The notes beneath the pieces were generated by a model. The model was not told where the DNA came from, ran no database searches, and saw only the letters and a list, made by a program, of their open reading frames with translations. From NCBI GenBank assembly GCA_022826025.1, contig JAJDVR010000262.1:1-33047 (forward strand): a stretch of DNA of 33,047 bases, in the 5' to 3' direction. Below, piece after piece: positions 1 through 8,367 of the stretch. Made by a program: the position numbers and the translations under genes. The first letter of the stretch is position 1. The number at the start of each line of letters is the position of its first letter. This DNA comes from Gemmatimonadota bacterium. GTDB taxonomy: Bacteria > Gemmatimonadota > Gemmatimonadetes > Longimicrobiales > Gaopeijiaceae.

Positions 1-936
1 GAGAGGGTAGTTCTCCATGATGTCGAGCATCATGAGCGCGGCGATGCCCTGCCCGTTGGGGGGCATCTCGTGCACCGTCCAGCCACGGTAGGTGGTGGAG
101 ATGGTCTCGGTCCACTCGGGCTCGTACTCCGCGAGGTCGTCGAGCGTCATGGTGCCCTCGAACTCGTCGGAGATGGCGATGATGGCCTCCGCGGTGGGGC
201 CCTTGTAGTACCCGTCGCGCCCGTCCGCGACGATCCGCCGCAGGGTGTTCGCGAAGTCGGGGTTCCTGAACACCTCGCCCACCTTGGGCGCCCGCTTGCC
301 GTCGACCAGGTAGGTATGGGCGCTGTTGGGGTGCTGCAGGTGCATGTCGACCGATCCTGCCCACATGCGCCCGGTCACCTCGTGGAGCGGAAAGCCGTTC
401 TCGGCGTACCAGATGGCGGGGGCCAGGATGGTGCCGAAGTCGAGGTTGCCGAAGCGCTCGCGCATGGCGTCCCAGCCGGCGATCACCCCGGGCACCGTGA
501 CCGAGTGGATGCCGCGACGAGGCATGCTCTCGTGCCCCAGTTCCTTCAGGTACTGGGCGTCGAGGGCGGCGGGCGACCAGCCGCTGGCGTTCAGCCCGTA
601 GATCTCCTCGGTCTCGGCCAGGTAGATGATGGCGAACAGGTCACCGCCTATGCCGTTGGAGGTGGGATCCATGAGCGCGAGCGCCGAGTTGGCCGCGATG
701 GCGGCGTCGATGGCGTTTCCGCCCTGTTCGAGGATCTGTACGCCCACGGACGACGCGAGCGGGTTGTTGGTCGCGACGATTCCCATCTCGGTGTTCACCA
801 CCGAGCGACCGGTGACCGGGAGGGGGACCTCGCCGCCTTCCATCGCTTGCTCCATTACGGCCCGTGGAGCGCAGGCGACCGCGAGGGTCAGCGAAAACAG
901 GAAAGCCGCCGGGCGGACGAGACCGGGATACCGCAT
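1..936 (-). CDS. gamma-glutamyltranspeptidase-like protein (N-terminal part, cut by window edge)
   Basis: The minus strand reads an open frame of 312 codons from the ATG at 936 that leaves the window at base 1. GGAGGT lies a few bases upstream of the start. Residues 1-22 look like a signal peptide with a Cys at 22, so export to the envelope is likely, possibly as a lipoprotein. The segment around residues 60-100 (NPLASS, QGGNAIDAAIAANSAL, SNGIGGDLF) and residues 290-312 (HEMPPNGQGIAAL) are hallmarks of the gamma-glutamyltranspeptidase Ntn-hydrolase family, which cleaves gamma-glutamyl amides such as glutathione. The catalytic Thr that becomes exposed on self-cleavage lies beyond the window, so activity cannot be judged. 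Where E. coli GGT carries its substrate-binding Arg (REMAP region), this protein reads NASGWSPAA. It follows the DUF5916 gene on the same strand by 58 bases, so co-transcription is possible. Confidence 0.9.
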   Translation of the reverse strand, partial: MRYPGLVRPAAFLFSLTLAVACAPRAVMEQAMEGGEVPLPVTGRSVVNTEMGIVATNNPLASSVGVQILEQGGNAIDAAIAANSALALMDPTSNGIGGDLFAIIYLAETEEIYGLNASGWSPAALDAQYLKELGHESMPRRGIHSVTVPGVIAGWDAMRERFGNLDFGTILAPAIWYAENGFPLHEVTGRMWAGSVDMHLQHPNSAHTYLVDGKRAPKVGEVFRNPDFANTLRRIVADGRDGYYKGPTAEAIIAISDEFEGTMTLDDLAEYEPEWTETISTTYRGWTVHEMPPNGQGIAALMMLDIMENYPL

Positions 937-994
937 GCGTGGACCTCCGAGGCAGAGTGCTTGACGGGCGCCCCGAGCCCCGGGACGCGGTGTG

Positions 995-3364
995 TTACAG
1001 GCGATACGTGTAGTTTAGCTTCAGGGCCCCGCCCCTCGACAGGGTCATGAACCTCGGGTCCGCTCGCGGGTCGAAATCAATCGAACCGCACCCGGCATCC
1101 GCGCCGTACATCGAACAGTCGCGCCAGTTGTGCGTGTAGACCAGGTAGACGTCGTTCCCGGGCTCGATGATCCAGCGCAGGCGCGCGAACAGACCGATGA
1201 TCTCGCTGCGGCTGTCGTACTGAAGCTGGTTGGTCAGGCTCACCCACGGGCTCGGATTCCACTCGGTCTCCAGCTCGTAGAGGCTGGTGGTGAAGTCGCC
1301 GGTCGGCAGGTGCGCGTCGTTGTACTCGATGTTGGTCGAGATGTTGATGCCCGGGTTGGGCCGGAACGAGATACGCCCGCCGTAGCGGGTGCGGTCCCCA
1401 TCCCAGAAACCACCGGTCGTGATCCCTCCGTAGACGGAGACCCGGCGCCGGCCGGCCGTGTTGCCGCGTATCGCATACTCCCAGTTGGTATAGTCGCCTT
1501 CCAGGATGTCGATCCCGTCCACGATCTCGTATCCGAAGTCGAGGAATTCGTAGATGCGCTTCGCGGTGACGTTGAAGCCGTCCCCGCTCTCGAACTGGAC
1601 GCCCAGCAGGTTCAGATCCCACTCGCGCTCCTCGACGATTCGGGTGCCCAGCTCCTCCAGGTGCCGGAACTGCACGGAGAAGTTCAGGCTCCGGATCCAG
1701 TCGATGGAAGACGGCCTGGGCGACCAGCCGATGCGGGGCTCGACCCGGCGGAAGTCGTTGCGTGCCACGAAGCCCACTGCGGGGCGGTAGTCGTCGCCGA
1801 ACTGCCGGTAGGAGATGTGCGCCGACCAGATGTCGTTGGGGAAGTTGAGCCGGATGCCGTGCGCCGAGAGATCCGTGTTGGTGCGCACCACGGTCGGATC
1901 GGGATTCGAATTCCAGACGTAGAAGGCCTCGACTTCGAAGTTCTTGTTGCCGAGGAAGTTGCGCGTGTTGAAGGCCAGGTCGGCACCGGCCGTGTGCTGG
2001 TCGGCGGGAGAGACCACGGACGCGCCTGGCAGCGGACTGGCGGCCGCCGTCGCGCGCCGCGTATAGATCGCGCCGATCGTCGACTGTTCGAAGATGCGCC
2101 GCTTGACCCGGGCCACCGAGAACTGTTCGCGGGTGAAGTCCTGGGCGATCCCCTGGGAATCGGTGTAGTCGTGGTTTCCGGTTCCGATCTGGTAGAACCC
2201 GATTTCGTACCTGCCCGCCTGGCCGGTCAGGCGGGTGCCGTACTCGATCGGGATCTCCTGGCCCGCGTTCAAGCCGATGCGCCGGGAGAAGAACGGCTGC
2301 GGGCCGCTCCGCGGAGCGAAGCTGAAGACCCCGGAGCCTTCCAGGAAAAAGGTGCGCCGCTCGCGGAAACGCTGGGGAAAGCGGGTGAGGTTGACCCGGC
2401 GCTCGTCGCTCTCGACCTCGGCGAAGTCGGTGTTGATCGAGGCCGAGGCGCGCAGGCTGGGCGTGATGTTGTAGTCGACGTCGAGGCTGATGTCCCTCGG
2501 GAAGGTCGTGGGCTCCACCGTGCCCGGCTGGTTGCGCCAGCTGCCGATCGCCGAGCCACGCAGTTCCAGTCCGTATCCGCGCTGGGTCGATTGCAGTTGG
2601 ATGCCCTCGAGGTCGCCCGCGAAAATGGGCTTGAAGAGCCCCTCGGTGCGCCGCCATCCGCGCCACAGGATCTCCTCGTTGTTGCGGCGGATGGTGCGCT
2701 GGAAGTTGATGCCCCAGTGGTCGGCATCCGGGTCGAAGTTGAGCGTGCGGAAGGGGATGCGGATCTCGGCGGACCAGCCGTCGGGCCGGCGGAAGGTGCG
2801 CGCCTCCCAGATGCCGTCCCAGGCCTTGTTCATGCCGCCGCCGCCCCAGCCGCCGCCGCCGCGGCCGCCGCCCCTGCCGCCACCGCCGCTGCCGGTGATG
2901 AGGCCGTCGCCCATGAGGCCGTTGGCGTTGATCTCGAAGAAATAACCGGTGCGCCCGTCGTTGAAGGTGTCCAGGATCCACATGAAGCGGTCGTCGGTCA
3001 TCAAGGGCGCGTCCCGCTGCATCTGGTAGGCGAGGATGCCTTCCGGATCGTCGTACAGCATCGCGCTGATGTAGATGTTCTCCTCGTCGAAAAGGACCCG
3101 CACTTCGGTCCTCTGGGAGGGAACTCCGCCCTCGACCGGCTCCTGCTGGGTGAAGTCGGTGATGGGGATGGCCCGGCTCCAGCTGGCTTCGTCCAACCGG
3201 CCGTCGAGGCTGATGCCCATCTCGGGCAGGACGGGCTCGGCCTCCATCGTGATTACAGCGGGTCCTCCGTCCGGAGGATTCTGGAGTTGCTGGTCCTGCG
3301 CGAGCGCGGGCGACGCTGCGGCCAGACAACACGCCAGAAGAACTGCCCGGCAAATCTTCGACAT
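995..3364 (-). CDS. DUF5916-type outer-membrane protein with N-terminal CBM9-like domain
   Basis: This gene encodes 789 residues from the ATG at 3364. The frame continues upstream without a stop, but this start gives a clean signal peptide (residues 1-22, ending ALAQ) and has an AGGAT-like ribosome site. Residues about 50-215 look like the carbohydrate-binding family 9-like fold found at the front of DUF5916 proteins (LDGRLDEASWSRA, VRVLFDEENIYISAMLYD, WSAEIRIPFRTL). The remainder is rich in alternating aromatic and polar stretches ending in NYTYRL, consistent with an outer-membrane beta-barrel. A glycine/arginine-rich insertion sits at residues 158-177, inside the CBM9-like domain. DUF5916 proteins are common in Gemmatimonadota and Bacteroidota; their substrate is unknown, and sugar or glycopeptide uptake would be a guess. 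The gene lies downstream of the NHL lipoprotein gene, separated from it by a terminator. Confidence 0.85.
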   Translation of the reverse strand: MSKICRAVLLACCLAAASPALAQDQQLQNPPDGGPAVITMEAEPVLPEMGISLDGRLDEASWSRAIPITDFTQQEPVEGGVPSQRTEVRVLFDEENIYISAMLYDDPEGILAYQMQRDAPLMTDDRFMWILDTFNDGRTGYFFEINANGLMGDGLITGSGGGGRGGGRGGGGWGGGGMNKAWDGIWEARTFRRPDGWSAEIRIPFRTLNFDPDADHWGINFQRTIRRNNEEILWRGWRRTEGLFKPIFAGDLEGIQLQSTQRGYGLELRGSAIGSWRNQPGTVEPTTFPRDISLDVDYNITPSLRASASINTDFAEVESDERRVNLTRFPQRFRERRTFFLEGSGVFSFAPRSGPQPFFSRRIGLNAGQEIPIEYGTRLTGQAGRYEIGFYQIGTGNHDYTDSQGIAQDFTREQFSVARVKRRIFEQSTIGAIYTRRATAAASPLPGASVVSPADQHTAGADLAFNTRNFLGNKNFEVEAFYVWNSNPDPTVVRTNTDLSAHGIRLNFPNDIWSAHISYRQFGDDYRPAVGFVARNDFRRVEPRIGWSPRPSSIDWIRSLNFSVQFRHLEELGTRIVEEREWDLNLLGVQFESGDGFNVTAKRIYEFLDFGYEIVDGIDILEGDYTNWEYAIRGNTAGRRRVSVYGGITTGGFWDGDRTRYGGRISFRPNPGINISTNIEYNDAHLPTGDFTTSLYELETEWNPSPWVSLTNQLQYDSRSEIIGLFARLRWIIEPGNDVYLVYTHNWRDCSMYGADAGCGSIDFDPRADPRFMTLSRGGALKLNYTYRL

Positions 3365-3512
3365 GGATTCAGATCCTGGAGATTTGAGTATTGTGAGGGC
3401 CATGGCCGGGGCATTCGGGCTCCCGACCCTGCGGCTCCCGCCGCGTGCCATCTGAATGACACGCCGGAGGCCCGGAATGTTGGGGGAGTCTCATGGCGCT
3501 TGCCCGGGCCGG

Positions 3513-3548
3513 AAAAAGGGCCCCTCCGCGAGAGCAGCGAAGGGGCCC
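3513..3548 (-). terminator. intrinsic terminator of the NHL lipoprotein gene
   Basis: On the minus strand an 8-bp perfect stem (GGGCCCCT at 3518-3525 pairing with AGGGGCCC at 3541-3548) with a 15-base loop is followed directly by five U residues (3513-3517). It lies 24 bases past the stop codon of the NHL gene. It should separate that gene from the DUF5916 gene downstream. Confidence 0.85.
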
Positions 3549-3571
3549 GGAACTACCGCGAAATCCAACGA

Positions 3572-4774
3572 TCAGCCGCCTGGCCAGGCGGGACCCATGT
3601 TCATCTGTGTGACCGTCCCCATGCCCTGGTAGACGAACTTCTGCACCCGCTTCCCCTCGTAGGTCTCGGTGGTGAAGATGTTGCCCTGCGAGTCGGTGGC
3701 GATGCTGTGCACCGCGAAGAACAGACCCGGCTGGCGCCCGCCGTCGCCGAAGCTGTACAGCACCTCCATGGTCTCCCGCAGGATGACGTAGACCTTCATG
3801 TTCTGGCCGTCCGCGACGTACAAATAGGTCTGCTCGGGGTCGGGCGAGAAGGCGACGTCCCAGGTCGAGCCCTGCGACAGGGTCTCGGGCGCGATGAACA
3901 CCTCGTCTACATAGGTGCCGTCCTTCTGGAAGACCTGGATGCGGTCGGAGGCGCGGTCGCACACGTAGACCAGCCCGTCACGCGACGGATCGGCGCAGTG
4001 CACCGGCCCGCGGAACTGCTGGGCGGGCGGGATGTCCGGCGAATAGGGCATGAACTCGTAGTTGTCGTCCGGCTCGTTGCCGTACGCGCCCCAGAAGCGC
4101 TTGAACTCGCCGGTGTCCATGTCCACGACCACGACCCGCTTGTTCAGGTAGCCGTCGGCCATGTAGGCCTCGTTGGCCTCGCCGTCGAAGGCGATCTTGG
4201 CGACGCGGCCGAAGTTCTCCGTGTCCATGCTGTTCTCGCGCATGCCGGAGCGGCCGATCTGCATGAGGAACTCGCCCTCGCGGGTGAACTTCACCACGTG
4301 GTTGTCCTGGCCGCCGTTGCCGCCGATCCAGACGTTGTCCATGTGGTCGACCACGATCCCGTGGTTGGAGGTGGGCCACTCGTACTCGGCGCCCTCCTGG
4401 GGTCCGCCCCAGGCGTTGACCAGGTTGCCCTCCGGGTCGAACTCCAGAACCGGGGGCGCCGGCTGGCAGCACTCGCTGAGGGGCGGATCCTGGGCCAGGC
4501 CGATCTCGGTGCGCGCCGCAAACTGGTCGGGCGTGTTGCGGTGCACGATGTACACGTGATCGCGCGAATCGACCGCCACGCCGATGGTGGCGCCCAGCAG
4601 CCAGTGGTTGGGCAAGGGCTGGGGCCAGAAGGGGTCGACCTCGAACATCGGCGCCATGCCGTCGCCTCCGTCCATATCCATCGACATCTGGGCCGACTGC
4701 ATGCCGCCGTCCGCGCAGGCCGCCGCGAGGGCGACGAGAATCGCTCCGGCAAGAAGATCGCGTGTTCGTCTCAT
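3572..4774 (-). CDS. NHL-repeat (six-bladed beta-propeller) lipoprotein
   Basis: The 400-residue product starts at the ATG at 4774, preceded by AAGGAG at good spacing; the open frame continues upstream but without comparable signals. Residues 1-20 form a lipoprotein signal with lipobox LAAAC, followed by a Met-rich linker (GMQSAQMSMDMDGG). From about residue 40 onward, repeated segments of the type GVAVDSRDHVYIVHR, GIVVDHMDNVWIGG, KIAFDGEANEAYMAD, DGLVYVCDRASDRIQVF and SIATDSQGNIFTTE match NHL or peptidyl-alpha-hydroxyglycine lyase-like propeller blades. Such proteins act as binding scaffolds or, in some cases, lyases outside the cell; no specific activity is shown here. A Cys-Cys pair (SECCQP) sits near residue 82. 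The gene is monocistronic, with its own terminator, and is divergent from the HupE-like gene. Confidence 0.8.
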   Translation of the reverse strand: MRRTRDLLAGAILVALAAACADGGMQSAQMSMDMDGGDGMAPMFEVDPFWPQPLPNHWLLGATIGVAVDSRDHVYIVHRNTPDQFAARTEIGLAQDPPLSECCQPAPPVLEFDPEGNLVNAWGGPQEGAEYEWPTSNHGIVVDHMDNVWIGGNGGQDNHVVKFTREGEFLMQIGRSGMRENSMDTENFGRVAKIAFDGEANEAYMADGYLNKRVVVVDMDTGEFKRFWGAYGNEPDDNYEFMPYSPDIPPAQQFRGPVHCADPSRDGLVYVCDRASDRIQVFQKDGTYVDEVFIAPETLSQGSTWDVAFSPDPEQTYLYVADGQNMKVYVILRETMEVLYSFGDGGRQPGLFFAVHSIATDSQGNIFTTETYEGKRVQKFVYQGMGTVTQMNMGPAWPGG

Positions 4775-4843
4775 CCCTTCATCTCCTTGGTCGAAAAGGC
4801 TGAATGTCCGGCGCTGCGCGGGATCTGCGGCAAGCAGGCTATC

Positions 4844-4849
4844 AGTATA
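4844..4849 (-). promoter_or_regulatory. possible -10 element for the NHL lipoprotein gene
   Basis: Read on the minus strand this is TATACT, five of six matches to the bacterial -10 consensus, in an otherwise GC-rich 235-base divergent gap (4775-5009). It would give a leader of about 60 bases. I see no convincing -35 hexamer at the right distance, so the call is weak. The core GTATAC is a palindrome and could serve either direction. Confidence 0.2.
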
Positions 4850-5009
4850 CGGCTTCGAGGCCACGCGCGCACATGCCTGCGTGAGCCCGAAGCCCCGGCC
4901 TGTTCGGGCAACACCCGGCCGGTTACGATTCCGGCTTCGGCCGGTCCCGGCCCCGTCCGCCGCGGCGCGTGCACCAGGATCGCGGCGCGCCCCCATCTTC
5001 CCGGCATCC

Positions 5010-6389
5010 ATGCGCAGAACCCGCCTTGCCATCGTCGGCCTCGCCCTCGTCGTCGCGGGGGTGGCGAGCCTGACGCGTCCTTCGGAGCCGCTCGAAGGGG
5101 CTCCCGTGCCTCACGACATCCCCGCCGACGCCATCGTGCGCATGTTCGTGAAGCCCGAGGGCGACCGCCTGAGGCTCCTGGTGCGGGTGCCGCTCAACAC
5201 CATGCAGGACATCGTCTTCCCGACCTTCGGGCCGGGCTACCTCGACATCCCGGAGGCCGAGGATGAGATCCGGCAGGGGGCGATGCTCTGGATCGGCAAT
5301 CCCCTGCAGCTCTTCGAGAACGGAGAGCAGCTTCCCGTTCCCGAGCTCCTGGCGGCGGTGGTCTCCATCCCCTCGGATCGCTCGTTCACGAGCTACGAGG
5401 CGGCGCTGGAGCACGTCACCGGCCCGCCGCTTGCTCCCGAGACCCAGCTCGTCTGGCAGCAGGCTCTTCTCGACATCCTCTTCGAGTACCCGATTGCGTC
5501 CGCAGACTCCGATTTCTCGATGGATCCCGGGCTGGAGCGGCTGGCGCTGCGTGTGAACACGATCCTGCGCTTCCTCCCGGCCGAGGGCTCGGAGCGGCTC
5601 TACCAGTACACGGGCCATCCCGGGGTCGTGCGCCTGGATCCCCGCTGGCACCAGGCGGCGTGGCGCTTCGTCGTGCTCGGCTTCCAGCACATCCTGGACG
5701 GCATCGACCACCTGCTCTTCCTGCTCTGCCTGGTCGCGCCGCTGCGCAAGATCCGCTCGCTGGTGATTCTCGTCACCGCCTTCACGGTCGCGCACTCGGT
5801 GACGCTGGCCGCGTCCGCCTTCAACTTCGCCCCCAACACCCTCTGGTTTCCGCCGCTGGTCGAGACCCTCATCGCCGCCTCGATCGTGTACATGGCGCTC
5901 GAGAACATCGTCGGCACGAAGGTGAAGACGCGCTGGATCATCACCTTCGCGTTCGGCCTGGCCCACGGTTTCGGCTTCTCCTTCGCGCTGCGCGAAACCA
6001 TGCAGTTCGCGGGGTCGCACCTGGTGACCTCGCTCCTGGCCTTCAATGTCGGGGTGGAACTGGGTCAGCTCGCGGCGCTGCTGATCATCGTGCCGGCGCT
6101 GGAACTGCTCTACCGCTTCGCGATCAGGGAGAAGATCGGCAACATCCTGCTCTCCGCCCTGGTGGCGCACACGGCGTGGCACTGGATGACGGAGCGCTGG
6201 GGCGTCCTCACCCAGTACACCTTCCGCTGGCCGGTCTTCGACCTTGGCCTGCTGGCACGCACCCTGGCGCTGGTGGCGCTGACGCTGGCGGTGATGGGCG
6301 CCACCTGGCTGGTGATCGGCTGGATCCGGCGGCCGCGAGGGAAGGGGGCGCCCGGGGAGGTGGCGGAGGAGTCCGCTTCGCTCCCGTAA
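5010..6389 (+). CDS. HupE/UreJ-like membrane protein with periplasmic N-terminal domain
   Basis: The 459-residue product starts at the ATG at 5010; no good ribosome site is visible, but the start gives a basic N-terminus and a hydrophobic stretch (residues 7-20) suited to export or anchoring. Residues 30-210 form a soluble domain. Residues 220-440 hold about seven hydrophobic segments with the HupE/UreJ_2 signature FQHILDGIDHLLFLL (His227, Asp230, His233), AHS at 261-263, GLAHGFGFS at 317-324 and a late AHTAWHW. The family's conserved His/Asp residues in membrane segments suggest transition-metal (nickel, cobalt or copper) handling, but no hydrogenase or urease genes are nearby, so the substrate is open. 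It stands alone, divergent from the NHL gene and convergent with the DUF1554-like gene. Confidence 0.8.
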   Translation: MRRTRLAIVGLALVVAGVASLTRPSEPLEGAPVPHDIPADAIVRMFVKPEGDRLRLLVRVPLNTMQDIVFPTFGPGYLDIPEAEDEIRQGAMLWIGNPLQLFENGEQLPVPELLAAVVSIPSDRSFTSYEAALEHVTGPPLAPETQLVWQQALLDILFEYPIASADSDFSMDPGLERLALRVNTILRFLPAEGSERLYQYTGHPGVVRLDPRWHQAAWRFVVLGFQHILDGIDHLLFLLCLVAPLRKIRSLVILVTAFTVAHSVTLAASAFNFAPNTLWFPPLVETLIAASIVYMALENIVGTKVKTRWIITFAFGLAHGFGFSFALRETMQFAGSHLVTSLLAFNVGVELGQLAALLIIVPALELLYRFAIREKIGNILLSALVAHTAWHWMTERWGVLTQYTFRWPVFDLGLLARTLALVALTLAVMGATWLVIGWIRRPRGKGAPGEVAEESASLP

Positions 6390-6436
6390 GCTTCACGCGC
6401 CGGCTGACTCCCTCGTAAGCCGCCCCTGTTCGGACG

Positions 6437-7078
6437 TCAGCTGCCGATCCCGAAGCAGTAGAAGAAGCCGTTGCCGCCCGTGCCCTGCAGGTCTTCCTGG
6501 CCGCAGCCGCGGGAGGCGTGCGCCGAGTTCCAGGAGGTGGGGTTCTGCCCACCGCCCACGCGGTCGTGGTGGCCCACCAGCGCGCTGCCGCCGCTGCCGT
6601 TGCTGGTCCAGTTCTCGCAGGTGGTGTCGCCGTCGGCGTCGGAGGCCATGCCGTCCATGGTCGACCCGGTGATGATGTCGTGCATGTTGGGCGAGTCGCC
6701 CCGGCCGTTCACCTGATCGCCGCGCTCGGTGAGCGAGTTCTCCTTGCCGAGCAGGTTGTCCTCGGAGTGGAGGTCGTCGATGTCCCGGGCAACCATGGTG
6801 CCTGCGAAGTTGTACCAGGGACCGTCGCCGATGCGGTCGCGGGCGTTCTCGGCGGACTCGCCGGTCGTGCTCAGGTAGGCGCGCCAGATCAGGTCGCCGG
6901 CGCCCACCGCGTAGGCGCGGTCCTGGCAGATCTGATCGGCTCCCTGGAGGCCGCCCAGGTTCGCTCCGTCGCCGGAGCCGGCGCTGGTGAGGAAGAAGTT
7001 CATCTGCGCGCTTTGCGCGGCCGCGACCTGGGCGGGCAGTACGAGCATCATGACGAGGATCGGGAGTAGCTTGCGCAT
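6437..7078 (-). CDS. secreted DUF1554-like protein
   Basis: The 213-residue product starts at the ATG at 7078, with AGGAG about eight bases upstream. Residues 1-22 are a classical signal peptide (MRKLLPILVMMLV ending VAAAQ), so it is exported. The mature part begins MNFFLTSAGSGDGANLGGLQGADQ, close to the opening of the DUF1554 (lectin- or endostatin-like) family, in which a GxLGGLxGAD segment followed by Cys is characteristic. Four cysteines (ICQD, TCEN, RGCGQ, FYCFG) could form two disulfides, and an Asp-rich stretch (SDADGDTTCEN) could bind calcium. Function is not established; a secreted or surface binding protein is the natural reading. It is divergent from the DUF4399-like lipoprotein gene across a 334-base gap. 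Confidence 0.75.
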   Translation of the reverse strand: MRKLLPILVMMLVLPAQVAAAQSAQMNFFLTSAGSGDGANLGGLQGADQICQDRAYAVGAGDLIWRAYLSTTGESAENARDRIGDGPWYNFAGTMVARDIDDLHSEDNLLGKENSLTERGDQVNGRGDSPNMHDIITGSTMDGMASDADGDTTCENWTSNGSGGSALVGHHDRVGGGQNPTSWNSAHASRGCGQEDLQGTGGNGFFYCFGIGS

Positions 7079-7412
7079 GCGTAAACTCCTGTTGCCGGGG
7101 CGGCCGGCAGTCATCGCGATGATGGTTGCGCCTCGGCCGGACGCGTGTCCGCCTCGATGGTTGCTCGGGGCCGCCTGGAAGCGCCGAGTTGTTGAACTTC
7201 CAGATTGGGCGACCCCGGCGCACCCGGCAAGATCATCCGGCCCTTTGCGGGACGTCCCGCGAGGATGTAGTCCGGCACGATCATCCACCGCACCCCCGCG
7301 CCTCCCGGTCTTGCCGGGCAGCGACCTGCGGTTCAATACTGGCACGGACAGCGGCCTGGTGCCGTGCCTCACCAGAAGCCGCAGATCATTCCCCGTCAAC
7401 ACGGATGGTACC
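7079..7412. other. divergent intergenic region with a palindrome between direct repeats
   Basis: This 334-base gap lies between the divergent DUF1554-like and DUF4399-like genes and has no believable gene. It contains a perfect 14-base palindrome, GCGGGACGTCCCGC, at 7247-7260, between two copies of GATCATCC (7231-7238 and 7279-7286). These could be regulator-binding sites. I see no clear sigma-70 promoter on either strand. Confidence 0.35.
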
Positions 7413-7889
7413 ATGCCAGGAACTCGCAGATGGAGCCCATGGGCGTTGGCCGCACTTCTCGCCGCTGTGGGCTGTGGCGGCGGCGGAGATGCGGGTGGGT
7501 CGATGGACGACGCCGGGATGGCCGAGGAGGCCGCCATGGACGACGACGCGATGAGGGTCCACATCACCGAACCCGCCGACGGTTCGACGGTGGACGGCAG
7601 TTCCGTTCGAGTCGTCTTCGAGGTCGACAACCTCGAGGTCGTCGAGGCCGGAGTGATGGACCCCGGCACCGGGCATCATCACCTGCTGATCAACGCCGAC
7701 CTCACGCCCGCCGACCAGCCCATCCCCGCGGTCGAAGGCAGCTACGTCCACTTCGGTCTGGCCCAGACCGAGTACGAGATGACGGATCTGGCGCCGGGCG
7801 ACTACACGATCATCGCGGTCGTCGCCGACGGCCTGCACGTGCCGCTGCAGCCCTGGGTGATCGACACGGTTCGCTTCAGCGTTCGCTAG
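7413..7889 (+). CDS. DUF4399-like lipoprotein
   Basis: The 158-residue product starts at the ATG at 7413; the frame is open upstream, but this is the start that places a basic N-terminus directly before a hydrophobic stretch and a lipobox (LAAVGC, Cys at about 22). A low-complexity, acidic and Met-containing linker (GGSMDDAGMAEEAAMDDDAM) follows. The domain from about residue 48 (VHITEPADGSTVDGSSVRVVFEV, MDPGTGHHHLLIN, LAPGDYTIIAVVADGLHVP) matches DUF4399, a small beta-sandwich family with a conserved His cluster (HHH) and a second His near the end. Proteins of this family are periplasmic or surface-attached; a metal-related role is suggested by the histidines but unproven. The gene converges with the pilin-like gene. 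Confidence 0.75.
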   Translation: MPGTRRWSPWALAALLAAVGCGGGGDAGGSMDDAGMAEEAAMDDDAMRVHITEPADGSTVDGSSVRVVFEVDNLEVVEAGVMDPGTGHHHLLINADLTPADQPIPAVEGSYVHFGLAQTEYEMTDLAPGDYTIIAVVADGLHVPLQPWVIDTVRFSVR

Positions 7890-7928
7890 CAGTTCGTCCG
7901 CAGACTGCCAGCGGCGCCCCCAGCGCCC

Positions 7929-7943
7929 CGGATCCTGGATCCG
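7929..7943. terminator. short inverted repeat between convergent genes
   Basis: CGGATCC (7929-7935) and GGATCCG (7937-7943) form an inverted repeat around a single base, between the stops of the DUF4399-like gene (7889) and the pilin-like gene (7975). There is no U-tract on either strand, so if it ends transcription it does so weakly or with Rho. Confidence 0.25.
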
Positions 7944-7974
7944 TATTCCCGGGGTGACCTGTGGATTGCCTCGC

Positions 7975-8367
7975 CTACCGGGTGCAGGCGATCTCCCCGG
8001 CTCCGGCCGGACTCCCCAACGTGGTCTCCGCCGCGTCCCCGTAGTAGACCGAGCATCCGTCGGCTGCTCCGAATGCCTCATGGGTCGCGGTCGCCGACCA
8101 GCCGGTACCCGACGCTTCCGCGATGGTGACGGTCACCCGATCGGAGGAAGCGAAGTCGAGATCGTCGAAGTCGGTCGAGTAGGTCAGTTCGTCCGCGTAG
8201 TGGATCTCCTGCTGGGTGGCCAGGTTCCTGAGATCCGCCTGCATCGTCGCCACGAAGGCCCGGTCGCGCGCCGCCGTCAGCCGGGGAATCGCGATGGTGG
8301 CGAGGATGCCGATAATCAGAGTCACCAGAAGTAGCTCGATGAGAGAAAACCCGTGTGAACCGCGCAT
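7975..8367 (-). CDS. type IV pilin-like / pseudopilin protein
   Basis: The 130-residue product starts at the ATG at 8367, preceded by a G-rich ribosome site. It carries a textbook type III prepilin signal: short leader MRGSHG, then FSLIELLLVTLIIGILATIAIP, with cleavage expected between Gly6 and Phe7 and the conserved Glu at +5. The remaining 95 or so residues hold the alpha-helical spine (DRAFVATMQADLRNLATQQEIHY) and a small C-terminal head with two cysteines (DGCSVY and EIACTR), which could close a D-loop disulfide as in major pilins. No secretion or pilus assembly ATPase lies in this window, so it must use machinery encoded elsewhere. Whether it builds type IV pili or is a minor or type II pseudopilin cannot be decided here. 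Confidence 0.9.
   Translation of the reverse strand: MRGSHGFSLIELLLVTLIIGILATIAIPRLTAARDRAFVATMQADLRNLATQQEIHYADELTYSTDFDDLDFASSDRVTVTIAEASGTGWSATATHEAFGAADGCSVYYGDAAETTLGSPAGAGEIACTR

Noticed and set aside
1130-5266. Very long plus-strand open frame (over 1300 codons) across the DUF5916 and NHL genes
   Set aside because: It is antisense to two well-supported minus-strand genes, has no recognisable domain and shows the Val/Arg/Ala/Gly bias expected when GC-rich codons are read in the complementary phase.
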